Assembly (NCBI GenBank): GCA_013400155.1
Contig: VXBM01001940.1
Span: 7,097-71,096, forward strand
DNA length: 64,000 nt
Source: Helopsaltes ochotensis
Lineage: Eukaryota; Chordata; Aves; Passeriformes; Locustellidae
Direction: 5' to 3'
Shown: one piece after another, positions 46,818 through 60,504 of the stretch
Layout of the letters: every line of letters starts with the position of its first letter
How positions within the stretch are numbered: position 1 is the stretch's first letter
Made by a program: the position numbers and the translations under genes
The notes under the pieces: generated by a model
What the model was told of the DNA's origin: nothing
What the model saw: the letters and a program-made list of their open reading frames with translations, nothing else
Database searches by the model: none

Positions 46818-48427
46818 CCGGCCAATCACTCTGTGTGAAAATAAGGACCATCAGGGTATGGCAGCTCTGGAAATTATACAGAAAACACCGATTAAACTGC
46901 ATTCAATATCTGACTTTCAAAAAACTGCAAAAAATAGTGTTTTTTAAAAGTTTTAAAGACAATGTGTTTTTTCTTCTTTTCTATCCCATACTGAACACAC
47001 CATCATTGATCATCTCTTGATTAAGCAAAGCAGCAGTTGCTTTAGTAAATAGCTGCTTCTGAAAGTACCTGCTCCTCAGCTGGAAAAGAGGTTTCAGTCT
47101 TCTGTTGAGTGATTTTTGAACATCATACTTTAGGGTGAGAGGAGATTGCTTACACGCCTGCTATTCAGGTGTGTGCCTACACAAAATGAAGCTGTGAATT
47201 TGGTTGGGGACTTCATGCTTCTGGGTTAGCATCTACGCAGTCCATGAGGTCAGAAAGAGCCTTGTGATAATGGCACCTATCTAAGTGACAATGCGTTGCA
47301 TTTTCAGCTCAAAAAGAAGTGGCAGACTGGACAGCTTCTATTTTCAGGCTAACTTAACAATGTGACATCTTTCTTGTTAGAAAACCAATCTTTTTCAGGA
47401 TTCTGTTTTTGATATTGGTGCCAAATTTCCATCCATCTAATATACAGACTCCTCTCTGCACTGTCCTCTTTTTTTCAGGTTAGACTTTTCAAATCACTAC
47501 TTTTCTGCTACCATCAAATAATTCTGAGATGCCTTTGTATAGAAATGTCAGAGAAAACTCCTTAAAAATGTAAAAATTAAGACCTGGTGAAAGCAGAGAG
47601 CTCTGATGTGCCCATAACACAAAGAGTGAGCAATGGGATTAGTCCCCTTTGGACAGTGTTGGACATTCTGGTATTAGAATATAAATATTTATACAAAAGC
47701 ACAGATTTTGCACTCAAGTAATTTCACTAATGGTTCATTTCTTATGATCTAACCTGACTTTCTTTAAGGGCAACCTGACAATCCTGTCAGGATTTTTCTC
47801 TCCTTTATGCCGATTGACCAGAATTTAGCCAGATGGAAGAGACTCAGGAATTTGTGCAATTTTTACAGTTTTAGAGAGAAGTTTGCCTTTTAGAAGGAAG
47901 AACACTTTAACTTTTGCCTCTTAGAGGCAGGTAAAAAATATTACAGCCTGTGAGGGATGTAGCTGGAAACAATAACAATTTGTCTCATTTGACATTTTAG
48001 CAAGATCCTCTACTGGAATTTGTTCAGACTGTGTAAAACGCAGATTAATCCTCTGAGCACATCTATAATTTTGGATTTTCTGGCTCTGCATGCAGAGATG
48101 ATTTAAAACATTTAGGAATGGCCAGAAATTGTTTGGCCATGAGGATTATCAACCCTTGGAGAGTTTGCTTCCAGCTATTTTTTCATCTAATCTGAGAAAA
48201 TGTGTATTTTGGGTGCAGTGGGTTTGAGATTCTAGTTAAAAAAAGATTATAGGATTACTTCTCAAATTGTGGATAAGACATCTGAACCAGACAGAATTTG
48301 TTAACTAAAGGAGCAGCAGGTTTCCAAGAAGTGGCTATGTTGACATCTGCTTTCCTAGTTTTGTTTCACTTTATTAGACATGGTTATCTTTTTGTTATTT
48401 GGTGTATTGTACAGTTCCAGTGTATGG
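46818..48427. other. Anonymous DNA
   Basis: No gene, RNA gene or repeat was recognised. Confidence 0.4.
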
Positions 48428-48562
48428 AACATCTGGAAATGGTCAAGGCTGGGTTTGGGGGTGCTTTGAGCAACATGATCCTGTGGATGGTATCCCTGGC
48501 AACAGGGGTGGAACAATCTTTCAGGCTTGTTTCAACCCAAACTATTGTGCAACTCCATGATT
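48428..48562 (+). mobile_element. CR1 LINE 3' tip, plus strand
   Basis: 'GGTCAAGGCTGGGTTTGGGG', 'GCTTTGAGCAACATGATCC' and 'TTCAACCCAAACTATTGTG' follow the CR1 3' UTR in order on the plus strand. It is about 135 bases, ending near 48562. Confidence 0.88.
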
Positions 48563-49310
48563 TGCATTTTGGAGGATTGTTTCTTTCCTGCAGCTGAGCC
48601 GGGATATTTGAAAATCCATTATGTTATGAAAAATTGCCCAGAATTCTTTTGTGCATGCTACAGATATATTTCTAGTGGTGTTTTTCTAAAAATACTTAAT
48701 TGTTTTGCAACTTCTTCTGCAAGATTTGGTGATCCTTTCAATTATATTTATGTATTCTGAAATCATATCTCTAGTGTGCTTGCACAATGTAAATGGGGGT
48801 TTGTAAATATTTCTTTACAATAACAGATTGAAATGCAGGCAGGAAACACATCAGAAAGCAGGCAGTAAATTAGGAGGGAGTGAAAAAGTCACCAACCAAA
48901 ATTTAAAATGACGCTTCAAAAACAATTTTTGAAAATGAAATGTATTTTAAGAATAAATTAAAAAGATATCATTATCTTCAATTAATTTTCACCCATAGAG
49001 ACACATAAAGATATAGCAGTTTTAGGAGTGACTATACAAATGTAGGAATGGGCAAAAGTTCAGTTGACCTGTAAAATTACAAAATACTGTAAATTTTGTT
49101 GTCTAAAAGTGTGGTAGGGTAGTGTAAACAACAAAAATAAATAAGTGGGTAATTAACCTTCTTTTTTAATTAGTGATATGAACCAAGTTAAGAAAATAAT
49201 AATTACGGAAAACATGTAGGCATGGCCTACAGTTCTCATCAAAATTTTTTAACTGCTTGTTTCCTCACAGGATGCTAGCCACCAGGGTGTTTCATAGATA
49301 AAAAATGATA
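48563..49310. other. Anonymous AT-rich DNA
   Basis: Nothing recognised. Confidence 0.4.
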
Positions 49311-52011
49311 AAATCATAGAATATGCCAAGTTTGAAGGAACCCTTCGGGATCATCAAGTTCAATTCCTGCTTCTGCACAGGACACCCAAAGAATCACACT
49401 ACTTGAATCTGTCAGGCTTGGTGATGTGAGCACTTCCCTGGGGATCCTGTTCCAGTGCCCAAACACACTCTGTGTGAAAAACCTGAATATTTGAAAAAAT
49501 ATTCAATCGAAACCTTCCTGACTCATCTTCATGCCATTTTATTGAGTCCTGTCACTGGTCAAGAGATTGCAGAGATAAATACCTGCCCCTCTGTTTTCTC
49601 TCATGAGGATGTTGAAGATCCCAAGGAGGTCTCCCCTCAGTCTGACAAGTTCCTCATTCGGCCTGCCCTCCAGGCTCTTCACCATCCTCATGGCCCACCT
49701 TTGGATGCTCTCCAATAGCTTAATGTCTTTCTTACACTGCAGTGCCCAAAACTGCCCCAGCACTGGAGGTGAGGCTGTTCCAGCTCAGAGCAGAGTGGGA
49801 CAATCTCCTCCCCTCCCCGCTGCCCTTGCTGTCCCTGATGCCCCCCAGGACACGCTCGGCCCTCCTGGCTGCCAGGACTGCTGGCTCATGTTCAGCTTTC
49901 CGTCAACCACAACCACCAGATGCCTTTCCACAGTGCGGCTTTCCAGGCCGTCATTCCCTAGTCTGCACACACAGCCAGGGTTACCCCATCCCAGGTGGAG
50001 ACTTTCTCATGTTAGAATTCATGGTACTCCAGGTGAGGGCACTGAGACCCCATTGGTTCATCCACTGTGTTGAAGACAGAGGCGAAGAATGCATTAAATG
50101 CCTCTGCCTTTTCTGTGTTTGTGAGGTGACCATCCTCATCCTGCAATGGACCAATGCTATTTTTGCACTGCCTTCTGTAATTGATGTATTTGAAAAAAAC
50201 TTCTGTTTATTGTCCCCTGCAGTACTGGCTAAGTGCAACTCCAGTTTGGCTTGGCCACATGAATTTTCTCTGTACAGTGGCAGCAGCATTTCTGTAGTCT
50301 TTCCATGTCACCTTGTTACTGAAATTTCTGTAAGAAGTCTATACAGCAAAATCCTGTTGGAAAATCCTTTAAATCTTAGCATGATAGCATGTGATCCCTG
50401 TACTCATGGTTATTTGTTTGTTTTGTACCATACAATACTTAGTACAAATGCCAGAGATTAATGTGGCTTCATGTTAACTCCATATATCTGTGACTATAAA
50501 GTTTTGTTGTAGCTAATTCTTCCTTGTTTAATTCTATCATTGTTCAGTATACACTAGCTGACATCTTAGTTTTGAGAACAAGGATTGTGTGTCAGAGCAA
50601 GGAATGATGAGGGAAGTATGTTATGACTTGACAGCATATTTGAGGTACTCTCAAGGACAGAAGATTCATCAGAATATCTGGAACCGTATGCAAACAAGTC
50701 CACAGAAAAAACATATATGCATGTATTCTGGAAATTAGATAAATGTGTAGTAGTTTCAGGAATATAGCCTGTCTTTCAGGTTACTGAGCATCCATGCTGT
50801 CAGGAGAATTCCACATGCCTCTAGCACTGCTAATAAAGAAGTGTCAAATTTCTAACCTAACAAATTGATTGGAGAGGTTATTGCGTGGTCAGTGACAACC
50901 TAACCTTGCTTCTGCTGGGCATAGACAGTCTGGTTTTGCCTATCTGCAAAAGAAACTTCCTGTTCAGCCAAATCAGCCTTCTGCCTCATCTGTTTGACTT
51001 CCGATATTTTGGAATTTCCTGCTGCTATGTCCTTAAGAGGCAACATCTGACAAATGAGCAGCACTGCAAAAACATTTTCCCAGGGTACTAAGCTCAGTAG
51101 TTTCCTGAGCAGCCTGAAGCCTGTTTCCCTCATGTCCAGGGTTGAAGTTTTGCCGGCCCTTTTCTTCCTGTCAACAGAGATTTTAATCTTGATCACTTCA
51201 TGGTTGCTGTGGCCAAGACATCTGCCAATCTCCACTTTGCTCACAAGATCCTTTCACAGTCAGCAGATCTAGGAGGGCATCTTTCCAAGTTGTCTGCCTT
51301 AGGATCTCTTCCATAAAGTTGTTACCCAGGTGTGTTAGGAATCTTCTGTCCTAGTTTATACCTCGGTTAATTTCTATCAAGTTGAAGTCTCCATATGGAC
51401 AAGGGCAGTTGATTTGAATACATCCCTTACTTCCTCAAAGAATAATTCATTGGCATCATTGTCCTGGCCAGGATGTGTATCATAGACTCTTACCGGGACA
51501 TCCACCTTATTTATTTGCCCTGTGGTTCTAACGCAGAGGCTCTCAACTGTGCCAGCTGTGAGCTCCAATACATTCTAACCCCTCTATTACATGCCACCCC
51601 CAGCCTCTTCTGCCCTGCCGGTCCCTCCTGCAGAGCCTGGAACCATCCCCAGGGCACTCCAGTCACAGGACTCATTCCAACAGGTTTCACGTGTGCCAGA
51701 GCTGTCAAATCTCTGGGATAAAGAGAAAGCCTTGAGCTCCACTTGTGTGTTCCTCATGCTCTGTGCACTACTGTAGAAACATTTCAGGGGTAGCAAACCC
51801 CTCCTAGAGCAGACTGAGGGATCCCATTAGTGCTCATTTGCTCAAGTTTCAGCACAGAGACCCATTGCTGTTCACTGGCGAGTGGTTTTGTCCCCTTCCT
51901 CCTGCAAGGTACCTAAAAGTTCTGTCGATGGGCCTCGTTACCTCCTGTGCTAGAGCTCTTTTTCCCCTTTGAGACCAGGTGCATCCTGTCAGTAGACCAG
52001 ATGTTGAGACT
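49311..52011 (-). pseudogene. Long decayed CR1 LINE with endonuclease and RT remnants
   Basis: CR1 ORF2 encodes an endonuclease and a reverse transcriptase that copy the LINE into new sites. In minus order the element shows sequence just upstream of the endonuclease (about 52,010-51,800), the endonuclease start (QSMRN, CWNESCDWS, 51,760-51,650), its middle (VESLCV, VYDTHPGQD, 51,545-51,460) and its end (GRCLGHSNHEV, STLDMRE, VPWENVF, 51,225-51,080). A linker follows (AFNAFFASVFNT, about 50,095-50,060), then the C-terminal RT tail (ERHLVVVVDGKLNMSQQ, 49,930-49,880; QFWALQCKKDIKLL, 49,750-49,710) and the 3' UTR ending at 49,311 (ATCATAGAAT in plus reading). The RT core is absent, with a join near 49,975. 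About 560 bases at 50,330-50,890 show no CR1 match and may be an insertion. Many frameshifts and stops make it dead. Confidence 0.88.
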
Positions 52012-55000
52012 CATGATAAAAAACCCCAAAATTTTTCAATTATACCCACCTCTGAGCCACACATTGACTTCATGTAGCTGCCTATTCCTATCAATAGTGT
52101 TCCTTTGTACTAGAAGGATCGAGGAAGTCAGTATTTGTGTTCCTCATAGTGATTTGAGTGATAGCAAAGCATGGAAATAGTAAATACTGGAATTTCTCAC
52201 TCCTATCAACAATGTTAGTGCAATTTAAGAAAGTTTTATTTAGACACATCCTAATGACAAGGTTCAGAGTGAGCATTTGTTACTCGCTGAAAAATGTAGT
52301 TAAAAAAATGTGCTAAATGGTGCATAAGATTTTGTTTGATAGCATCCCATTAGATAAACAGCTGATTTTATGTATTCGAAAGGCATGGGAACAGAACAAA
52401 TTTTTTTACCAGTGTCTAGAATTTAATTTAGCTGGTTGTTGTATGCACATCTGTAACAAGAAAAGAACAAAGAATTTTAAAACTTGGCTTAATACTTGCA
52501 ATTACACAGTTGCAGATCTGGAACAACTATATAATCTCATAGTAAGGAAAAAGTTTAAATGGTGATTTTTCAGTTTTACTTTTTTGTGAAATGATGTAAC
52601 TGAATCTGCTAGACAGAGTTAGTGATCAATTTTCAAAGATGCAGGATACCCATGTAAGTTTCACATTAAAAAAGTCAAACCTAAGCAAAACAAAAAAAAA
52701 CCAAACCAACAAACAAGCTAGGTCTTTCAGTCGTTCAAGTAGTTTCATAAGACCTAAAAAGATCTGTATTTAAGTTCAGAATGATACTTTTCATTTTTCA
52801 AACCCATAAATGTAAACTATGTGCAATTTTAATTTACATTTTTTCTTACAGTTTGTTCTCAAATTTCTGCTGTGTTCATATTCTCATTTTGGTCATATAA
52901 TACATAGAATTTCAACAAAAACAATTTCTAAATTCATAAGTAATTTTTTGCTTTTTTCAACAGATAATTTTGTTATGCTAAGGTAACATTTTGCAGGGAC
53001 AGATACAAGAAAAATTTGAAAGTGTTTTGTACATTTTTAATTGGTCTGATTGTTTTACAGAACCATCTGGAGCGAACAGATAAGGATGTGACTAAGACAA
53101 TTAGGATGTAGGAGCTCTTAGTTAATTTGAACATATTAATTGTATTACTTGAAAGTGATGGGACAAAGTGTTTGAATTCAATTGTCTAAAAATAGGCAGC
53201 TAAAACTGTCTTAGATAATTTTTTGCCAATCTAATTTAAAAGTGAGCAGAGTCCTGACATTCCCAGTGCAGTTGCAGAACATATTAATCAACTAGTATTG
53301 ATATTGTCTGACTGTGTGACTGATGTACTATATTCTCATGAGAAAAAATAAGTTGACCTGGCCCTCTTATGAGATTCCATGTGCTCTTAAATAGCTTAAT
53401 TAATATGTATGCTTTCACCAAGATGACAACTTTAAAACTAATTGTTTTATATACATTTTTTCTGAATGTATTCTGAATACTTGCCTAAGTCACACTATTT
53501 TATAACAGTAAGTCCAAAGTACAGTGATCTTAATCATACAGTGATATAAATCTTGCAGATTAATTTGCTGATTAACTTCTAAATAGTCAATACATCACCT
53601 GGGGACTACAAGACCCAACATTGCCCCTAGAAAAAACTCAGTGGAGCAATTAATGATGTTGGTGTGTATAAACATGCAAGCACACTTCTATTCTTACAGC
53701 TATGATTTGGTCTAAGTTCAGTGGAGTTTTCCTTGATTTACTTCCTTCTGACACAAGCTTCATAGTTACAAGACATGATAATGTTATTTGCATTAATTTG
53801 AAAACAAATATTTAATAAAATATGAAATGTATACAGATTTGTCATTCAGGCTCACAACTTGAAGATTACTGAGATCCCTGGACTGTCTTTATGTTCCATA
53901 TGTGTGAAGTATGCATGAAAATATTATTTACGTGTGTCCTGGTCAAACACCTCACATGATAAGTCTATTTAAAACTCTGTTTTTGCTCTACACCTGCACA
54001 TAGGAGGAAGCTACAGCTACATCTTTTCTATACAATGTTCTCAAATATAATTATCTCACTTTATTTTTTTATAGGGGAGATGGAGTGTAGAAATAACAAT
54101 GCACATTTGGCAGAATGCTAAAGCCAATCAGCGTCAATGTCTAGAAGAAAACACCGAACACTAGAAAATTACTTAATATGATGTAATATCAAGAAATTGG
54201 TTAAGGGCAGTGGCACAAAATTCTTGATCTTTTCTTAAAATTTTAAATTATTTTATAATGTAAGTATTGAATCTTCTTTCACCTAGGTCTATCCATCACA
54301 GCCTGGATGGAGAAACTGCTCTTCCCACATATTATAGAGCCAAAATGTGAGGAAGGCTTGTGACAGAAGATGGGATAATAAAGACCTACAGACCCCATAC
54401 AAGAGCATGTTCCTGCTGTTGTCTACAAATTCTTATGTGTCTTTACTGAAACAACAGATACATTTCTTGCTCTGATACACACCGGGATGCAGCAGTCCTG
54501 TCAATACACATCTCCAAAGTAGTTTTGGGTCTTAGCATGCAAAGCTTGGCCTTCAGCTATGCCTTGCAGAACTGGTGCCAAACATTGTGAATTGTCTTCC
54601 CATGCATTGTATGGAGAGGCGCTGGTGGTGTTCCACCTCTTCCCTACTCTCACACATTTTAGGTGTTTCCTATGAAGGAGTCACAACAACTGAGGTTTAA
54701 TCTCACCTCTAACACAACTTCATTGTCTCTTCCTTCTTCCTCATCTGTTGTCCAACCTGCAGCCACTCCCTTCCCAGCCCAGCAAATCTGAAATATTTTA
54801 CAGAGTACAGATGCTGTGGGCTGAGGGAGTCTCCTACCCTGGGGCATTAACCTGCATGTCCTGAATGGCTGCAGGAAGGAATAAAGCTCGGAGAGGTAAA
54901 GGTGTGACATAGAGCTGTGTTTCCTGTGCTCCCACTGAATTACCAAAGACAACACAACAAACAGGTTGGAGATACCTCTGACTACGCTGGTTTTTGTGTT

Positions 55001-55068
55001 ATGTTCACACCCTGTCCTGTCCAACTATACTTTTTTAAAGATCTCATGAGATGGACAAAGCTGCAGAC
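52012..55068. other. Anonymous AT-rich DNA
   Basis: Three kilobases without a recognisable gene or repeat. The 121-codon minus-strand open frame (55024 to 54659) shows no domain and is not called. A good splice-acceptor-like tract (ATTTTTTCTTACAG) ends near 52,851, but no donor follows within a plausible exon length. Confidence 0.4.
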
Positions 55069-55385
55069 CATAGAATGTTTTGGAAGGTACCTTTAAAGAT
55101 CCTCTAGTACAACTCCTCTAAAATGAGCAGGGGCATCTCCAAGTTGATCAGGCTGCTCAAAACCCTACCCAAACTGACCTGGAATGTTTCCAGGGATGGG
55201 GGCACCTAGCAGCTCTCTGGGCAATCTGTGCCAGGGCTTCACCACCCACTTCATAAAAAAAAAGTCTTCATTATGTCCACTCCAAAACTTATCTTATTAT
55301 AGTTTAAAACCATTTCCCCATCCTGTCACTACAGGCCCCTCAAAAAGTCTGTCCACACATTTCTTTCAAACCTTCTTTAAGTACT
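55069..55385 (-). mobile_element. CR1 LINE 3' end, truncated
   Basis: In plus reading it opens CATAGAATGTTTTGGAAGG and continues with CR1 3' UTR landmarks: 'CCAAGTTGATCAGGCTGCTC', 'AATGTTTCCAGGGATGGGGG', 'TGCCAGGGCTTCACCACCC' and 'CATCCTGTCACTACAGGCCC'. This is a well-preserved copy on the minus strand, 5'-truncated near 55,385. Confidence 0.95.
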
Positions 55386-57749
55386 AAAACATTAAAGTCT
55401 ACCATGCTGCAACGGAGTAGACTCTGGACAAGGACTTGTCCTCAAGTAGTTGAGGACAAGGTGAGTACCTACAAGGCTTGATGAGACCCACCAAATTTTA
55501 TGTTCCTTTGTTTTCTCATTTTACAAGACATCTTACCTAATGTGCTCTCAATTGGTTACCTATAAAGTCATGACATCACTACTGCTATAGCATCAATATT
55601 GGGAAGAACATTTGATTGTGATACACTTTATCTTCAAACATAGAATAAATTGTAAAGAACTATGTATATTAACAAAACTATTCCCTAAAGATAATACAGC
55701 TTCAATTTAGCTCGTCTGATAAATAAATTAAAGGAGGAGGCATTTATTTTCACACATCTGCTCCTTTATTTTATACCATCATCTTCGTCATCATTACTAT
55801 TCATGAACATAATTACTCTTTATGTAATGTATAAATTTAGATACAATCTGTAATGACATTCTAACAATTGCTGGGAATTAAATGCTTACTTTCATAGCCT
55901 GGTAAAAATGATGTTTGTAAGCAAGTATAAGAGTAAGTGTGTAAGAAGGGGAACTCTTATTTTAGAGACCAGTGTTAGAAATTCAAAACTGTTGTCAATT
56001 TGCTGTAGAATTAAACTTAAAACCAATCGTGTCTTAGCTGGTTCTGTTTTGTAATAAGCAAGGAGGCTAGGTTGGGCTCACTGACATTTTCATATACCCA
56101 ACTTCGTTGATTTTGCACTTCAGGTGAAAATCACACAAAGCTTGGGGCTCCTGGCATGAAGATAAAAATTTTTGGCTTGATTCTGTTTTCAGGGGTTTTT
56201 TTTACTAAAAGTGCAGTGGGACAATCTGTAAAGAAGAAATACATTCTGCTGTCTAAGTGAAACTAGCTGGACAATTCCCAGACAAATCCTATACTGTCTA
56301 CCTGTTCTCTGTTCTTCACTGGAGCTGTGTAAAGCTACTTGGAAAGCCATCCTGTTTGGGGCCATGCATTTTATCTTCTTTCCCTCCTAAAACAAAAAAC
56401 GGACAAGATGCTACGGGTTGTATAAACCTGCATCACAGCTATGTGAAGTAGGCAGAGGGAACATTTTCCATTAAAATCCTGCTAGATGTTAATGAACAGT
56501 TATAAAAGTAAATCACAGGACTATCAGCATGGTGTGAAATAATGGAAGATCAAGAGATAACAGGTTCTGATTTCTCTTTCACTCTCTGGATTAGAGGAAT
56601 GTTCTCCTTGCCTCCCTTTCCTGCTGGATTGATGGGTGTGATGTATGATGTTGGGCAGTCAGGCAGGACTGGTCCTGTGTTATGCCAGAGCAGCCTAAAA
56701 GCAATTCCAAGAATAATTCAAGTGTAACAGGACTTGAATATAACCACAATTGTCTTTCTAAACTTTCAGCAGGCTATAACAGATAGATTATTAAGAAGGT
56801 TCCACTACTACTGAGGTATCTCTGCTTCATGGAGCATTCTCAGAAAGAAATATCCCCTTAGGGCTATGAAGTGTGCTGCCTGCAGATGTGAGGACTGGCT
56901 ACCTCCTGCTACAGACATGCTAAATATCCAAATCGATGTAGTTCATCTGTGCTGAAAGTTGCATAATTTTACAACTGCAGTGAAAGATGGTATTAACTCT
57001 GCAAAAGTTACTGTATAATTTCATATAGACACTTCCCATTCTAAAATATATTTGAATTAAGTTTATTTCTGGATGGATGGCACTAGGGTCATAGTTTTGC
57101 ATTCTGAATTCTCTTTTTGCTAAAAAAAATAATGAAAACATAGTTCCACTCTCATTTGTATCCTTTTAAAAAAGCATCTATAAGTGACTGTGTATTAAAA
57201 AATGTAATTACCACAATCATTAGATTAATTTTACATATCTTAAACCCAATTCTTTTTGCTTTGCTTAATATCTGAAGAGGAAAAGTGAATGGAGAACGGT
57301 GATACTGTAGTCATGGATTATTTTGTTTGACTTGTCTGGAGAGAAGTAGTTTATGTTATTTATCTTGAAATAAAGAGTTAATGCCAGCTTGCATGGGTTT
57401 TGTTTTATTTTGTTTTGCAGATGATATATTTTAGCTGTGTTCCATAGAAGCATTTAAGATGGATTACTTCTTGTATTCATCTGCAAGCCTCGGAAACAAC
57501 ATATGCTAGCACCAAAAAGAAAACTTGGTCTTTACCTGCATTGTGGAATATTCTGAAGGCAAAAATTGTTGGAAAATTGTATAGTGACATGTGCAGTTTT
57601 CACTGTTTTGGGGACGGGGGCAATTCTGCTTTTGGACAGCATGTGGCATATGAAAAATCCTTGAGAGAAAGTACCACCAGGAAGTAAAAGTCTGACTTTC
57701 AGTGTCTTTAACTTGGTTTTTTTCATTATTTACCTATTGCAACATACAG
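55386..57749. other. Anonymous AT-rich DNA
   Basis: Nothing recognised in 2.4 kb. Confidence 0.4.
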
Positions 57750-57824
57750 TGGAAATGCAGTTCTTCTATTAGATTTCTACTCACTTTCTTGCTTGCCTTC
57801 GCCACCATGGACCCTAACAGACAA
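57750..57824 (+). other. Candidate first coding exon (MDPNRQ) with strong Kozak and donor
   Basis: An ATG at 57807 sits in a textbook Kozak context (GCCACCATGG). Six codons (MDPNRQ) lead directly into a consensus donor, GTAAGT, at 57825. Upstream, CAG acceptor-like sites at 57,749 and 57,760 follow a T-rich tract, so this could be a spliced 5' UTR plus start exon. The reading frame runs open from the acceptors through the ATG and meets a stop soon after the donor, so splicing would be needed. I do not recognise a protein from six residues and see no second exon in the remaining 6 kb. Confidence 0.28.
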
Positions 57825-57830
57825 GTAAGT

Positions 57831-60504
57831 TAATGACATTTTTTCATTTAAACAGATATACTTCAGAAATAGGCTGTTTATAATCAGTCATAATCTTGCA
57901 ATGGAAATCAACAGGGAAAAGCTATGGTTGGACCTAAGGTCTGATTTTTTTCTGTTTTGTAATATTTAAAAATTACATTTTAAACCTAAAACCCAGATTG
58001 TTTCTATGAAATGTGGTTATGTATATTTCATTCTTTCAAGGTTTCTTAGAGAATGCTCTATCTTCACCTTCCCTATTAAACTACTGCTTTTTCAATTTTT
58101 TTTTCTTTCTCACTGTTCTATGTGCTCAGCAGTACATTAAAGAAAAAGTAAAATTCAGTGAGAAGAACCTTAAACCAGTTTCAGCACTCTTGTACTTTTA
58201 TTTCCATTTTGCATTCATCTTACAAAGTTTAGTCTTTTAGAGATCCTATAGATCCCTTGGAGACAAAATATTTGTTGATATTACTTGAAATTATTATAAA
58301 ATGCAGCTTTGAGATTAGTTGTGTATGTGTGTGTAACACAGCTCCTGATCATTTTTCATGTCTGTCTACTCAGAACACTTTTCCCACCAATACAACTTAA
58401 CTTTTGATGTAATTAATGTGTATGTTTTTCTAATTTTTCTAATAAAATAAACAGTTCATGTTGCTTGAATGCATCTCTTTGGTTGGGTTACTGGTTAAAA
58501 TATTTAAATCATTTTAAATTGCCATTTCTAAACCTTTTAGACTCTTCTTTTTGATCTTGATCTCTTTTAATCTGAGTATTGTGGTGATGGCTAAAGTCTA
58601 AGAGTCTGGACAGCACTGTCTGTAGCTGTAGAAAAGTCAAAATAGCATAGCACTTTTTCAATAAAGTTTTTTTAAACATTTGGGGCCGTATGATATATGA
58701 CCATATTATGTTCAACACAGCTTTGAGAGCTATGAATTTACTTCAGTGAATCACAACTGTTCTGGAAAGAGTTCCTAAATCTGTGTGGTGGCAGTGGTGA
58801 AATACAAGGTATCTCTGGCATTGCTTCTTCACAATCGGGGCACAGAAGAACTGCTCAGTGATCATTTCAGAGAGTGATGAAGCAGCTTAGACTTTCAGTG
58901 GATACCAATCCTGACAGCTTTGCTTCTTTCCCTAAATTAATAGAGTGGAGTTAGCAGTTGGTGCATTTAGCTGCAGGTCCAGCTACATTTCCATGCAAAG
59001 GAGTGTTGATATCAGACAAATTCCAGGTAACCACCCAGAAAAGTGGAAAATCTGACCATGGACAACCACTCTTCCCTTCATTAACTCTTGAGTCTTTTCC
59101 CTGACCTCTAAACACTTGTGCTAATGCCACACAGCACTGTACAAGGAATCACCTGTGCTGGCTGAAGGACTGCCGAGTCTTGCTTCCACTTAAGAAGAGA
59201 CAAAATCAAGGACTGGACTGTGAGTGTAACACATAGTCTCTTAAGAGCATCATACATAGGAACTCATTTAACCCTGCCTGCTTGTGAATAATTAATGGAA
59301 TGTGTAAATCTGTATATGTAAATATATTCCATAATTAATGGAATATACAAATCTGGCTTCAGTTTTGTAACAAGTATAGCACAATAGAAAGAAAAAGGCA
59401 AACAACATGAAATTTGGAAGTTGAGTGTATCACATACGTACTTGACATAATTAGTCCTGCTTTACTTAACAGAAAGCAAAAAGAGAAATGTGTATTTGAG
59501 AGATGTTGGACCTACAACATCCTAGGAGGGTGAAAGCTATGTCAGCAATATCAATCAATGTGCAATCACTTAGCCAGAGAACTTAACCTTTGTTCAATGA
59601 CATTTTACCATATGAGCTAGCCCAAAGCCATACATTTTTGTGTTTCCCTTTTTAAACGTACACAATTATCTTCATTATGAAGTACCATAACAAAGCACAG
59701 ACTGTGAGAAATAATCTCCAGCCTCCTATTGTCCATGACTATCCAATGTATTCTTACTAAATTATCAGTTTTCTCTTTCTGGTCCTTGATTGTCCTGAGT
59801 TTTGTCAATTTGAGCTTCTCTGAGATGTGCCAGCTGCTATACCTTTTTTGTGCCTTTGAGCAGCAGAGTTAACCCATCTTCAGCTTCCTTTGGGACGTTG
59901 ACACTCTTAGACTTCATGTGCTGTCTTGTGAAAGGTTTGAATTTGATGAGGCATCATCTCTCCTTCCTTTTCACCCAAAGACCTGAGTGAAAAAGGAAAG
60001 TTGGGAAAATCAACAATATTTATAGTTGCAGTTCAGCACTGAAATACCCTTTATTTGCCTTTGACAGTTACCTCCGTGTAGAGCAGATGCCACTTGTTTT
60101 GCAATCAGAATAAAAGGGGTTTGCACTCAGACTGCATTTTTTAAATCACTGATGAAGCCACAGGACAAGAGACCAATAAACCATGCAAGTGAGGGCAGTG
60201 GTTGCATAACAGAGATACCTTGAATAAAGTCAGCACAACGTTTGACATCAATGAGGTCAACAGAGATTATGTACCCAATAAGAAAGAAATTATTCCTTAT
60301 TTAACTCCATGATGCCATAAGAAGGTGCCAATGAGCAGCAAGCCAGTAGTGTAACACAGCAGGGGCTGAAGTGAAGCTATATTTGGGAGGTTACACTCAG
60401 TTGTATCCATCGGCCTGAGCTCAGGTTCTTTCATGGGGGACATTTGTGGATACTTTTCTCTCCTGGGGTTTCCCTGAACACCCAGTAAAACTGTTGCGTT
60501 CCAA
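57831..60504. other. Anonymous AT-rich DNA with a duplicated hairpin-forming motif
   Basis: No gene was seen. At 59,287-59,355 a ~26-bp motif (TAATTAATGGAAT core) is repeated after 43 bp. The second copy forms a perfect 10-bp inverted repeat with its left neighbour (59323-59347). Confidence 0.45.

Noticed and set aside
45839..46825. Overlapping open frames of 115-227 codons on both strands as genes
   Set aside because: They coincide with the GC-rich LTR body and cross an assembly gap; comparable frames appear in the related LTR at 60.5 kb.
49603..50461. Plus-strand frame of 239 codons as a gene
   Set aside because: It is the antisense of CR1 ORF2 remnants; the sense motifs lie on the minus strand.
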